Assembly: GCF_009688965.1 (NCBI RefSeq)
Contig: NZ_AP021875.1
Coordinates: forward strand, 5,332,001 to 5,396,000
Reading direction: 5' to 3'
Length of the DNA: 64,000 nt
Origin: Desulfosarcina widdelii
GTDB lineage: Bacteria; Desulfobacterota; Desulfobacteria; Desulfobacterales; Desulfosarcinaceae
Shown in pieces: positions 51,563-61,337 of the stretch. A program made the translations under genes and the position numbers. Position 1 is the stretch's first letter. Each line of letters begins with the position of its first letter. A model generated the notes under the pieces. It had not been told where the DNA came from. It did no database searches and saw nothing but the letters and a program-made list of their open reading frames with translations.

Positions 51563-51851
51563 GATGCGTTCCTTTGGGCTGTAAATGGTAAAAAAGAACC
51601 ACCGGCGTCGACAAATGTGTACCGATGGCGGAGCGCTGATAGTGCTTTTTATGGCACATCCCGCTTTTTTTTGCGAGTTCGGAAAGCCGGGCACAGGCCG
51701 ATATCCTCCATTTGTATAACGATATCTACCGGTTCTGAGAAAGTGGCATGGAAATTTCATTGATGATGTTCTATTCCATTCGTTTGTCAATCAACGTTCC
51801 ACGCATTTTCGATCCGCTGAAAGATCGTTTTGATGGGAAAGGAAGGCAAAC
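51563..51851. other. 289-bp divergent gap before the polyketide synthase
   Basis: It should hold promoters for the GalT-like gene (minus) and the synthase (plus). No strong sigma-70 or sigma-54 promoter was recognised; TGGCAT near 51747 lacks a -12 GC. A good ribosome site (AAAGGAAGGCAAAC) precedes the synthase ATG. Confidence 0.4.
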
Positions 51852-54800
51852 ATGGATCGTCCTGCATCATCAGCACCCATCGCCGTCATCGGACTGGCCT
51901 GCCACTATCCGGACGCCGAAAATCCCATACAATTGTGGGAAAACATCCTGGCCTGCCGGCGGCAGTTCCGAAGGTTTCCGGACTGCCGCCTGCCCCTTGC
52001 GGACTACTACGATTCCGATAAAAAAGCGCCCGATAAAACCTACGGGCGCCAGGCCGCGGTCATCGACGGTTTTGATTTCGACTGGGCGGAAAGACGCATT
52101 CCGCTTTCGACCGTTCAAACAACGGATATCGTCCATTGGCTGGCCCTGGAAACCGGCCTGCAGGCCGTCGCCGATGCCGGATACACCAAAGATCGTCTCC
52201 CCGGCCGACGGACCGGCGTCATTGTCGGCAACACCCTCACCGGCGAGCAGACCCGGGCCAACACCATGCGGCTGCGCTGGCCCTTTGTACGCCGGACCCT
52301 GCATGCCGCCGCCAAGGCACAAGGCATGGAGGACAGCCAGCTCGAACCGCTCACCCGAATCCTGAAAGAGCGCTATACCTCTGTTTTTCCGCCGGTGGAC
52401 GAGGACACGCTCGCCGGCGGGCTTTCCAATACCATTGCTGGACGGATCTGCAACCACCTCGACCTGATGGGGGGCGGCTTCACCATCGACGGGGCCTGCT
52501 CCTCATCTCTGCTGGCTGCGGCCCATGCCGCATCACGTCTCGCGGACGGGGACCTGGATCTGGCCATCGTGGGCGGGGTGGACATCAGCCTGGATCCCTT
52601 CGAGTTGATCGGCTTTGCCAAAACCGGCGCCCTGACCGACGATGACATGACGGTCTACGACCGCGGCGGTAAGGGTTTCATTCCCGGCGAGGGCTGTGGT
52701 TTCATGGTGCTCAAGCCACTGGATGCCGCCCGCCGGGACGGCGACCGCGTGTATGCGGTGATTCACGGCTGGGGCATCTCGTCCGACGGGGGTGGTTCCG
52801 GTATCACCGCGCCCAACGCCGCCGGCCAGGCCCTGGCCCTGGAGCGGGCCTACCGGAACGCTCCCCATGGCATCCAGGATCTGGATTTCATCGAGGGCCA
52901 CGGAACCGGCACCACGGTCGGCGACCGCACGGAGCTGGAGGCCATCGCCAGGTCCATGGGCCGGCAGCCGGTGTCCCGGGGACAGCTGCGTCCCTGCGGC
53001 ATCACCTCTCTAAAATCCATTATCGGCCACACCAAGGCCGCTTCCGGCATCGGCGGACTGATCAAGGCCGTCATGGCCGTCAATCGCCGGGTCATCCCTC
53101 CCACCGCGGCCTGCAGAAATCCCCACCAGGCCTTTGATTCCGCCGCCCGCAGGCTGTATCCCGTGCGTCTGGGCCGGCAGGAACCCAGGGACAGGCAATT
53201 GACTGCCGGCGTCTCCTCCATGGGTTTCGGCGGCATCAACTGCCACATCACACTGGTTTCCGGGGACGCGCCGGACAGGCTGCTGGAGCCCGCCCTGGAC
53301 GAGGGAGCGCTGATGGCCCACGCCCAGGAAACCGAACTTTTCGTAATGGGGGCCGACAACAAAGCAGCCCTGCTGGAAACCCTTGCCGAAGTCGTGCGCA
53401 TCGCAAACGGCATCAGCATGGCTGAAATGGCCGACCTTTCCGCCGAGCTGACCCAGTGGGTGCCGTCGAATGCCAGCCTGAGAGCGGCAATCGTGGCTGG
53501 TCATCCGGATGATTTGGTCCAGCGCCTGAATCGTCTGGAAACGGCATTGCTGGAGACCGATGAGTCGTCGCCGGCCGATCTTGGTGGATTGGATCAACCC
53601 GACATCCGCTTGGGAGCGCACTGCGGGGCGTTTCGCATCGGCTTTTTGTTACCCGGCCAGGGATCTCAGCAGTTCAACATGGCCCGCACCCTGGTGCAGC
53701 GGTTTTCCTGGGCCCAAGAGCTGGTGGACCGCGCGGATCGGATTACCCGCGAAAGGACCGGCATTCCGGTGAGCCGGCTGATTTACCGGGATACCGACCG
53801 GGCGCCCGACCCCGAAGAGAGGGATCGCTGGTTCCGCGCCCTTTCCCGAACCGAAAACGCCCAACCGGCCCTCTGCCTCGCATCCCTGCTGTGGCTGGAA
53901 TATCTGCGGCGTCTCGGCATCCGGCCGGCTGCTGTCGGCGGGCACAGCCTGGGAGAGTTGAGCGCCTGCTTTGCCGGCGGGCTGTTCGACGGTTCGACCC
54001 TGCTGGATTTCGCCGCCCGTCGCGGCCGTATCATGTCCCTGTCCAATACCGTGCCGGGTGCCATGATGGGCCTGCGCTGCGATGAAGCTGCGGCCCGGGA
54101 GATGATGGCGAAGATAGACGGCTACATTGCGGTGGCCAATCTCAACAGCCCCCGGCAGACCGTCCTTTCCGGCGAGACAGCGGCCATTGAAGATATGCTG
54201 AAAATTGCCCGGAAAAACGGTGTCGACGCCCGCATGCTGCCGGTTGCCAGCGCCTTTCACAGCCGCCTGTGCGAGGATGCCGCCCGGCGGGTGGGAGAGA
54301 TGGCCCTGCTGGACACGGCCAGTCCGGAGGCGGCCTGCCCGATTTTCTCCAGCGTCGACGGTGAGATTTTAAAGCCGGAAGGGCCGCTGCGGGACCATTT
54401 CTCCCGACAGATTCGATCCCGGGTCAACTTCATGGCCATGGTGCGCAACATGGCCGGCCGCTGTAATCTGATGATCGAAGTGGGCCCCGGGCGGGTGCTG
54501 ACCGGACTGGTAAACGACATCATCGGGCAATCGTCCGTGGCATGTCTCCCGGTGGAAAGCTCGCCCGGAAACGCAACGGATCTGAATCGCGTCCTGGCGG
54601 TCCTCTTTGCCAACGGTGTTCCCGTTTCCTGGGAAGGGCTGTTCGAAAACCGCCTGATCCGGCCATTCGTCCCGGCAGCGGAAAAGTCGTTTGTGGCCAA
54701 CCCCTGCGAATCCCTGCCCCGAAGCGATGGCCCGGACGGGGACGTTGACAGTCCGGCCTCCGGCAAACTGCCGGCTGTTCTGGCCGAAGCCTTCGCCGGT

Positions 54801-57800
54801 GTGCCGGAGGCGCTGGTCAGCCGGTATCTCGCGTCCCGCGGCGAATTTCTGAACCGTGTTGTGCAGGCCGACCTTTCCTTCTGGGATCCGGATGCCCGCC
54901 CGGTCGCCGCCGATGACCGGCAGCAGCCGGAGACCGGGGCGTTGGGAGAAAAGCGCGTGCAGGAGGCGCTGTATGATCTGGTCACGGAGGCGACGGGCTT
55001 TTCCCCTGAAAGCCTGTCCCGGGAATCCCGTCTGCTGAACGATCTGAATCTGGACTCCATCAAGGCCGGCGACCTGATCGCCCGGTTTGCCAAAACCTGC
55101 GGCATCGCCTTTCCCGATCCGGCCCTGCTGGCCAACGCCGCCCTGGGCGAATTGATCGATGCCGCCGCGCGTTTGAACGAATCCGCTATTGAAGCAACAC
55201 CCGCTCCGCCGGAGACCCTGGAGAAGCTGATCGATCAGGCCGGACGGATCACCGGCTTTCCCGATGCTGCCCTCGACCCGGACCTGCCGGTGGAAAGGGA
55301 ACTTCACGTCGATGCGGACAAGCTCGAAATGCTGGTCCGGCGCACGGCCCGGGCGTTGGGAATCCAGGCCCAATTGGATATCGACCCTTTGCGTTCCCGA
55401 AGCCTGAATCAGATCGCCGCAATTTTAGACCGGCTGCGAAACGAACAGCAAGGCACCGGAGACGTCCGGGTGCCCTCCCCCGGCCCGCCCACCTGGGTGC
55501 GCAACTTCAGCATGGACCTGGTCAAAACCCCTTACCCCAGATTTCCCGATGCCTGGCGGCGGCGGTCGGAAGATGACTGGCAGAAGGCCCATGTCCTGAT
55601 CCTGCACGCTGAAGATACCGGCGAACTGGCCGAATTGCTCGGTCAGCACCTCTTCCAGCGGGGCGCGACAATCCACCGGGCGGCTTTTGATGCCGAGACG
55701 ACCGACGCGCAGGTCAAAGATCCCGCTTTTTCCCACCTCCTGGCCCTGCTGCCCAAAGAGGCGCGGGGAGAAGGGGACCGCGGCGCTTTTCTTAAACGGA
55801 TGATCAAGATGCGCGCCAGCATCGTCGCCCCGCCGCCGGCCGCCGAGGCGCCCCGGCGCCGGACCACGGTGGCCTACATCCAGTTCGGCGGGGGCGTTTT
55901 CGGACGCGATCCGCGGTTCGCCCATCCGGAACGATGCGCTGCCGTGGCCCTGGCCGCCAGCCTGCACCTGGAGCGCAGCGACCTGCGCGTTCGGGTGGTG
56001 GACTTCAACCCGGCGCTGTCGGTAGAGGTCATCACCTGGGAAACGGTCGCCGAGTTGACTACTTCGGACAGTTTTGCGGCGGTGGGCTACGATCTGGACC
56101 GCACCCGTCGGACCTTTTTGCCGCGTCTGATCGATCCGTTGGCGTTCAACCCACGCAGCCCTCAATGGTCGCCGGAGGACGTCATCCTAGTCACCGGAGG
56201 CGCCAAAGGCATTACGGCGGCCTGCGCCCTGGCCGTGGCGCGGAAGACCGGGGCGCGCATGGCCCTGGTGGGGCGCACGGCGCATCCGGATGAATCCGAC
56301 GCGACATCCGCCTCTCAAGAAATCCGCACCCAATTGGAACGGTTTGCCGCAAACCGGTTGACCGCCGACTATTTTTCCTGCGACATGGTAGACCGCAAGG
56401 CCGTGAACCGGCTTTTGGCGGCAGTAGAAGCGCGCCTGGGCCCGGTCACGGGCATCATCCACGGCGCCGGGCTCAACCGGCCGCGGCTCACCGGCCAGGT
56501 TAATCCTCAACAGGCCTACGACGAAACTGCCCCCAAGGTTCTGGGATTGCTGCACCTGCTGGACGCGCTTGCAGACAGGCCTCCCAAATTGATCGTGGGC
56601 ATGGGGTCGATCATCGGCCTTACCGGCATGCCCGGCAACGGCTGGTACGGCTTTTCCAACGAGGCGATGGACATTGTCCTGCGCGGTTTTACGGCCGATC
56701 ACCCCGAGACCCAAACGGTAAATGTGGCTTTCAGCATCTGGAGGGACGAAGGCATGGGAGCCCGCATGGGCAGCGTGGACCTGCTGCGGGAAAAAGGCAT
56801 CGACGCCATTCCCACCGACGAGGGCATCGACCGTTTCCTGCGCCTTTTCACCCATGACCCAGGCAGCCGCCAGGTGGTCGTGACCGCCCGCCTGGGAGGG
56901 CTGGACACCTGGCATCGGGATCCCGTCGAGTTGCCGGAAAATCTGCGATTTCTCGAAAAGCAAGTCCATCTGACGCCCGAGGTGGAAGCGGTGTTCGCGG
57001 CGCATCTGACCCTGGACAGCGACCCCTACCTGCACGATCATAATTTCCAGGGTTCCTACCTGCTTCCCACGGTTTTCGGGCTGGAGGCAATGACCCAGGC
57101 GGCGATGTTTCTGATCGGCAAAAAGGCGTTTTCCCGATTGCAGATCCGGGACGTCCGGATGCTGCGGCCCATCACCGTGGATCCGCAGACCGGGGCCGAT
57201 ATCGTCATCCGCGCCGTCGTGGACGAATCCAATGCCGACGGCGTGACCCGGGTCCGGGCCGGCATCGTCAAGGAGGGAACCGGCGTCCAATCGGATTCTT
57301 TCTCGGCCACCCTGGTTTTCGATCCGGAATCGGCCGCGGATGCGGAAATTGTCGCATTTCCCGACACCCTTTTGCCCCTGGTTCCCGAGACCGATCTGTA
57401 CCGCCCCACGCTTCTTTTCCAGGGACCGCGCTTCCAGGGCATCCAAGCCATCCGGGAGATCCGGCAAAACGATGAGAAGACAGGAACGGCCCTGTTCTCC
57501 TCGCAGCCAACCCCGCCTGAAGCGCGCTCGACGGCAGCCTTTGGAGAAGAAAAGGCCTTGAGCCTGTGCCTGGGCGATGCGTTTTTCACCGACACCTTGC
57601 TGCAGAGCGCCGCGCTGCTGGTCCCGCAGGACACCAGCCTGCCGGTATCCATCGACCGCCTGGATCTGTACGAAGAATTTTTCGAAGCCACGACGCCGGC
57701 CAGGGTCCGCGTGGACCTGATGGGCCGGGAGGAGAGCGATCTGATCTACCGGGTAGCCGCCGTGGGCGAAGACGGCGCCGTGCGGGCCGTGCTGGACGGC

Positions 57801-59624
57801 TATCGGTTGAGAATTCTCAAGCACCACGAGGACTATCCCACCGTAACGGACTTGGTCGCTCCCGAGCAGCGCGACCGCCAGTTGATCCGCGACATTATGG
57901 AAACGGCCTGCCGGCAATTGATGGTGGACGCCCCGGTTGTGGATGCGGCCTGCATTCTGGGCCTGCACGACATGCCGAAAACCCGGCGGCGCGAGTCCCA
58001 GCAGCCTTTGCTGAGAAGGGCCCTGGCCCACGCCCGGAAGGCCTACGATATCGAGGCGGAAGCCTCCGCAGTGAACTGGCTGGAAAACGGCAAACCCGTT
58101 GTTGCGGGGCTGGATTCCCGTGAACTGGACGTTTCGCTGACCCACGAAGACCGGGTCTGCCTGTGTGCCCTGGGCCCCGGTCCGGTGGGATGCGACCTGG
58201 CTACCATTACCCCCCGCTCCCGGGAAGGCTGGCGCGGACTGCTGGGTGCGGGGCGCATGGCCCTTTTCGATCTTCTCATGGAAAAAGGCGAATCTCCGGA
58301 CAGCGCCGGAACACGCGTCTGGGCCGCCATGGAAACCCTGGTCAAGGCCGGCGGCGATGTGGGCGCCGGTCTGCGGTTGGCCAAAAAAGCCGACGATGCC
58401 CTGCTTCTGGCCGGCAGCGACAGCGACGGGAATCCGATTCAAATTCTCACCATAGCCCTTCGGCTGACCTGGGGTGGACCGCGGATTCTGGCCGTCTCCG
58501 TCACAGACAAGGCCGTGGCGCGGGTGCCCGAGCATCTGCTGACGGCCGACTATCCCGGATACGAACCGTTGTACGACACCCGGTCTTTTGAAATGATCGA
58601 AGGCGGCCCCCAGGGGCAGCTCGTGTTCGTCCAGCGGCTGCCGGTCACCTTTCAGCCCAGCGCCAATCTGAGCCGCACCATCTACTTCTCCAACTACATC
58701 AAATGGATGGGCCATACCCGCGAGGCCTCGGCCTGGCCGGTGCTGGCCGAAATGTCCGACCAGTTTGCCAGCGGGCGCTGGGGAGGCGTGACCAATTATG
58801 GGCACCTGAAGATACTGGGAGAGGGCGGCACCAGCGACCGGATCGAAGTTCTCATGTGGGTCTCGGACAACAGCGGTCCGGAGAACTCCACCATGACCCT
58901 GTCCTACGACTTTCGCAAAATGCTTCCCGGCGTCGGCTTCGAGCGGTTGGCCTTCTGCCGGCTGCAGACCACCTGGGTGGAGATCCTGGGCCCCGGCGTG
59001 GCCAAAGTGGCCCCCTATCCGGCCTATTACGGCCAGTTCATCGAAGACATGTGCCCGCGCTTCGACGCACCGGACGTCCCCGAGCCTCTGCCCGAGACCC
59101 TGGGGCATTTGTTCGACGATGGCGACGATCCCGTGATTTACCTGGCGCCGGGCGGGCCGGTGGTCAGGCCCATCGTCCGTGAACAGATCTTCGAAACCAC
59201 CCTGGCCCAGGCCAACCTGGTAGGCAATATCTATTATGCCAATTATTACGAATGGCAGGGGCAGATCCGGGACCGCTTTTTTTACGAACAGATTCCCGAG
59301 TATTTTCAGGGCATCGGCGAGAAGGGCGAACTGCTGGCCCTGGAAAGCCGGGTGGACCACCTGCGCGAGGCCATGCCCTTCGACCGCATTTTACTCACCC
59401 TGGCGATCAGGGAACTGCGCGCCTGCTCGGTGACCTTCCATGTGGATTATTTTCGCCTGGAGCCGGACAACAGCCGGGTCAAGATCGCCTACGGCATGCA
59501 CCGGGCGGCCTGGACCCGGCGCGACGAAACGGGCCGACCCGCGGCCCGTCCCTTTCCCGACCAGTTGCGAAAAGCCTTCGAGGCGCACATCCAACGGTCG
59601 GGAAATGACTGGAAAAACGTGTAA
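51852..59624 (+). CDS. Enediyne-type iterative polyketide synthase fused to two hot-dog thioesterases
   Basis: A protein of 2590 residues. The ketosynthase (about 10-455) has Cys216 in DGACSSSL, His350 in EGHGTGT and His393 in GHTKAASG. The acyltransferase (595-905) has Ser699 in GHSLGE. The ACP (1025-1100) carries Ser1069 in NLDSIKA; a second ACP-like unit has Ala1155 at that place. The ketoreductase (1440-1680) has VTGGAKG and Tyr1599. The dehydratase (1700-1990) has HDH at 1728-1730. A phosphopantetheinyl transferase (2015-2200) has CD at 2114-2115 and WAAMETLVK. Two thioesterase folds follow (2255-2400 and 2440-2585), the second with NLVGNIYYANYYEWQG as in enediyne CalE7-type enzymes. The order matches enediyne PKSE, which make polyenes. 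Confidence 0.9.
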   Translation: MDRPASSAPIAVIGLACHYPDAENPIQLWENILACRRQFRRFPDCRLPLADYYDSDKKAPDKTYGRQAAVIDGFDFDWAERRIPLSTVQTTDIVHWLALETGLQAVADAGYTKDRLPGRRTGVIVGNTLTGEQTRANTMRLRWPFVRRTLHAAAKAQGMEDSQLEPLTRILKERYTSVFPPVDEDTLAGGLSNTIAGRICNHLDLMGGGFTIDGACSSSLLAAAHAASRLADGDLDLAIVGGVDISLDPFELIGFAKTGALTDDDMTVYDRGGKGFIPGEGCGFMVLKPLDAARRDGDRVYAVIHGWGISSDGGGSGITAPNAAGQALALERAYRNAPHGIQDLDFIEGHGTGTTVGDRTELEAIARSMGRQPVSRGQLRPCGITSLKSIIGHTKAASGIGGLIKAVMAVNRRVIPPTAACRNPHQAFDSAARRLYPVRLGRQEPRDRQLTAGVSSMGFGGINCHITLVSGDAPDRLLEPALDEGALMAHAQETELFVMGADNKAALLETLAEVVRIANGISMAEMADLSAELTQWVPSNASLRAAIVAGHPDDLVQRLNRLETALLETDESSPADLGGLDQPDIRLGAHCGAFRIGFLLPGQGSQQFNMARTLVQRFSWAQELVDRADRITRERTGIPVSRLIYRDTDRAPDPEERDRWFRALSRTENAQPALCLASLLWLEYLRRLGIRPAAVGGHSLGELSACFAGGLFDGSTLLDFAARRGRIMSLSNTVPGAMMGLRCDEAAAREMMAKIDGYIAVANLNSPRQTVLSGETAAIEDMLKIARKNGVDARMLPVASAFHSRLCEDAARRVGEMALLDTASPEAACPIFSSVDGEILKPEGPLRDHFSRQIRSRVNFMAMVRNMAGRCNLMIEVGPGRVLTGLVNDIIGQSSVACLPVESSPGNATDLNRVLAVLFANGVPVSWEGLFENRLIRPFVPAAEKSFVANPCESLPRSDGPDGDVDSPASGKLPAVLAEAFAGVPEALVSRYLASRGEFLNRVVQADLSFWDPDARPVAADDRQQPETGALGEKRVQEALYDLVTEATGFSPESLSRESRLLNDLNLDSIKAGDLIARFAKTCGIAFPDPALLANAALGELIDAAARLNESAIEATPAPPETLEKLIDQAGRITGFPDAALDPDLPVERELHVDADKLEMLVRRTARALGIQAQLDIDPLRSRSLNQIAAILDRLRNEQQGTGDVRVPSPGPPTWVRNFSMDLVKTPYPRFPDAWRRRSEDDWQKAHVLILHAEDTGELAELLGQHLFQRGATIHRAAFDAETTDAQVKDPAFSHLLALLPKEARGEGDRGAFLKRMIKMRASIVAPPPAAEAPRRRTTVAYIQFGGGVFGRDPRFAHPERCAAVALAASLHLERSDLRVRVVDFNPALSVEVITWETVAELTTSDSFAAVGYDLDRTRRTFLPRLIDPLAFNPRSPQWSPEDVILVTGGAKGITAACALAVARKTGARMALVGRTAHPDESDATSASQEIRTQLERFAANRLTADYFSCDMVDRKAVNRLLAAVEARLGPVTGIIHGAGLNRPRLTGQVNPQQAYDETAPKVLGLLHLLDALADRPPKLIVGMGSIIGLTGMPGNGWYGFSNEAMDIVLRGFTADHPETQTVNVAFSIWRDEGMGARMGSVDLLREKGIDAIPTDEGIDRFLRLFTHDPGSRQVVVTARLGGLDTWHRDPVELPENLRFLEKQVHLTPEVEAVFAAHLTLDSDPYLHDHNFQGSYLLPTVFGLEAMTQAAMFLIGKKAFSRLQIRDVRMLRPITVDPQTGADIVIRAVVDESNADGVTRVRAGIVKEGTGVQSDSFSATLVFDPESAADAEIVAFPDTLLPLVPETDLYRPTLLFQGPRFQGIQAIREIRQNDEKTGTALFSSQPTPPEARSTAAFGEEKALSLCLGDAFFTDTLLQSAALLVPQDTSLPVSIDRLDLYEEFFEATTPARVRVDLMGREESDLIYRVAAVGEDGAVRAVLDGYRLRILKHHEDYPTVTDLVAPEQRDRQLIRDIMETACRQLMVDAPVVDAACILGLHDMPKTRRRESQQPLLRRALAHARKAYDIEAEASAVNWLENGKPVVAGLDSRELDVSLTHEDRVCLCALGPGPVGCDLATITPRSREGWRGLLGAGRMALFDLLMEKGESPDSAGTRVWAAMETLVKAGGDVGAGLRLAKKADDALLLAGSDSDGNPIQILTIALRLTWGGPRILAVSVTDKAVARVPEHLLTADYPGYEPLYDTRSFEMIEGGPQGQLVFVQRLPVTFQPSANLSRTIYFSNYIKWMGHTREASAWPVLAEMSDQFASGRWGGVTNYGHLKILGEGGTSDRIEVLMWVSDNSGPENSTMTLSYDFRKMLPGVGFERLAFCRLQTTWVEILGPGVAKVAPYPAYYGQFIEDMCPRFDAPDVPEPLPETLGHLFDDGDDPVIYLAPGGPVVRPIVREQIFETTLAQANLVGNIYYANYYEWQGQIRDRFFYEQIPEYFQGIGEKGELLALESRVDHLREAMPFDRILLTLAIRELRACSVTFHVDYFRLEPDNSRVKIAYGMHRAAWTRRDETGRPAARPFPDQLRKAFEAHIQRSGNDWKNV

Positions 59625-59627
59625 GGG

Positions 59628-61337
59628 TCAGACAAACAGCGGTACGATTTCAAACCGGGTGACGTCCACCAACCCCTGATCGGTAAGCTTCAGGTCGGGG
59701 ATCACCGGCAGGGCCAGAAAGCCCAGGGTCATGAAGGGGTCGGAGAGGCGACAGCCCAGTTCTCCGGCGGCGGCGATGGCGGCATCCATCCGTTGCCGAA
59801 CGGTGGCCACCGGCTGGTCGGACATGAGGCCGGCTACGGGCAGGGGCAGGGTGGCCAGGGTTTTGCTGTCGCAGGTCACGGCGAAACCGCCTTTCATCTC
59901 CACCACGGCGGCCACGGCCGCCCGCATGTCCGTATCGTCGGTTCCGGCAACGATGATGTTGTGGGAATCGTGGGCCACGCTTGAGGCGATGGCACCCTTT
60001 TTGAGCCCCAGCCCGGCGACGAACGCTTTGCCGGTGCGGGCCTCGCCCGTATATCGGTCCACCACGGCCATCTTGATCACATCGTTGGCCACATCCGCCA
60101 CGGCCAGACCGTTTTCCGTCTTTACTTCTTTGATCTCGCAGCGGGTGACCACCTGATCGGCGATGGCCCGGATCACGCGCATGCGCCCTCCTTCTGCCGG
60201 TATGGAAAAATCCAGAAGACTTGCATCCAGGTTCATGGACGGCGGCACGTTCACCGCTTCGGGCCGCTGCACCGTCGGGTGCATTTCGCCCTTTTCGGCC
60301 ACGCATCGGCCCCGGTGAAACACTATTTCGGCGCGGATGTCGGCAAGGTTGGAAAAAACCACCAGATTGGCCTTGCGGCCCGGAGCGATGGCCCCGGCAT
60401 CGGCGATGCCGAAATAGTCGGCCGGGTTGAGGGTGCCCATGCAGATGGCCCTCACCGGGTCCAGGCCTTTGGCCACGGCCTTGCGAACGATGTCGTCCAC
60501 GTGGCCGTGGGCCAGCAGATCCTGGGGATGGCGGTCATCGGTGCACCACATCATGCGGCGCCAGGTATGCTCGCCGATGACGGGAAACAGGGCCTCCAGA
60601 TTGCGGGCGCAGGTGCCTTCGCGCACCATGATGTGCATGCCCAGCTCCAGTTTTTCCAGGGCCTCTTCGGCGCGGGTGCATTCGTGGTCCGAAGCGATGC
60701 CGGCGGCCGTGTAGGCATGCAACTGCGATCCGCCGACGCCCGGGGCGTGGCCGTCCATGGCCCGGCGGCGGCTGCGGGCCAGGTCCAGCTTGGCCAATAC
60801 GTCCGCATCGCCGAAAATGACGCCGGGGTAGTTCATCATCTCGGCCAGGGCCACGATGCGCGGGTGATCGAAAAAGAGTCCCAGATCGCCGGCCTCGAGC
60901 CGGGCGCCGGCGGTTTCCATATCGGTCGCCGGCACGCAGGAGGGCAGGGCGAACAGGCAGTCCATGGGCTGGCCCTCGGCGGACCGTAGCATGTATTCGA
61001 TGCCCGCCGCGCCCAGCACATTGGCGATCTCGTGGGGATCGGCCACCACCGTGGTGGTGCCGCAGGGTGCCACTGCCCGGGCGAATTCGCTGATGCAGGC
61101 CATGGAACTTTCGATGTGCACGTGGGCGTCGATGAATCCGGGGGCCAGATAGCGCCCTTCCAGGTCGACGATTTCGGCAGCCTCGTGATCGCCGAACCCG
61201 ACGATCGTGCCATCTTTTATTGCGACGCTGCCTTGGACGATGCGCCCGGAAAAGACGTTGATGATTCTGGCGCCGGTCAGCAGCAGGTCGGCCGGCGCAT
61301 CGCCGCGGGCGGTGGCGATGATGGTTTTCAGATCCAT
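59628..61337 (-). CDS. ade: Adenine deaminase
   Basis: A protein of 569 residues, the normal family length. The ATG at 61337 follows CAGGAGATTC; the frame runs further upstream only through the next gene. Metal ligands of the amidohydrolase core are in PGFIDAHVHIESSM, with DGHAPG, SDHECT and CTDDRHP. The C-terminal domain has VAHDSHNIIVAGTDD. It converts adenine to hypoxanthine and ammonia in purine salvage. It overlaps the upstream amidohydrolase gene by 10 bp. Confidence 0.95.
   Translation of the reverse strand: MDLKTIIATARGDAPADLLLTGARIINVFSGRIVQGSVAIKDGTIVGFGDHEAAEIVDLEGRYLAPGFIDAHVHIESSMACISEFARAVAPCGTTTVVADPHEIANVLGAAGIEYMLRSAEGQPMDCLFALPSCVPATDMETAGARLEAGDLGLFFDHPRIVALAEMMNYPGVIFGDADVLAKLDLARSRRRAMDGHAPGVGGSQLHAYTAAGIASDHECTRAEEALEKLELGMHIMVREGTCARNLEALFPVIGEHTWRRMMWCTDDRHPQDLLAHGHVDDIVRKAVAKGLDPVRAICMGTLNPADYFGIADAGAIAPGRKANLVVFSNLADIRAEIVFHRGRCVAEKGEMHPTVQRPEAVNVPPSMNLDASLLDFSIPAEGGRMRVIRAIADQVVTRCEIKEVKTENGLAVADVANDVIKMAVVDRYTGEARTGKAFVAGLGLKKGAIASSVAHDSHNIIVAGTDDTDMRAAVAAVVEMKGGFAVTCDSKTLATLPLPVAGLMSDQPVATVRQRMDAAIAAAGELGCRLSDPFMTLGFLALPVIPDLKLTDQGLVDVTRFEIVPLFV

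Noticed and set aside
51740..51760. TGGCAT before the synthase as a sigma-54 promoter
   Set aside because: The -12 element lacks GC at the required distance.
56187..59360. Antisense open frame of 1057 codons inside the polyketide synthase
   Set aside because: Its length comes from GC-rich codon structure; the plus-strand frame has every PKS motif, this one has none.
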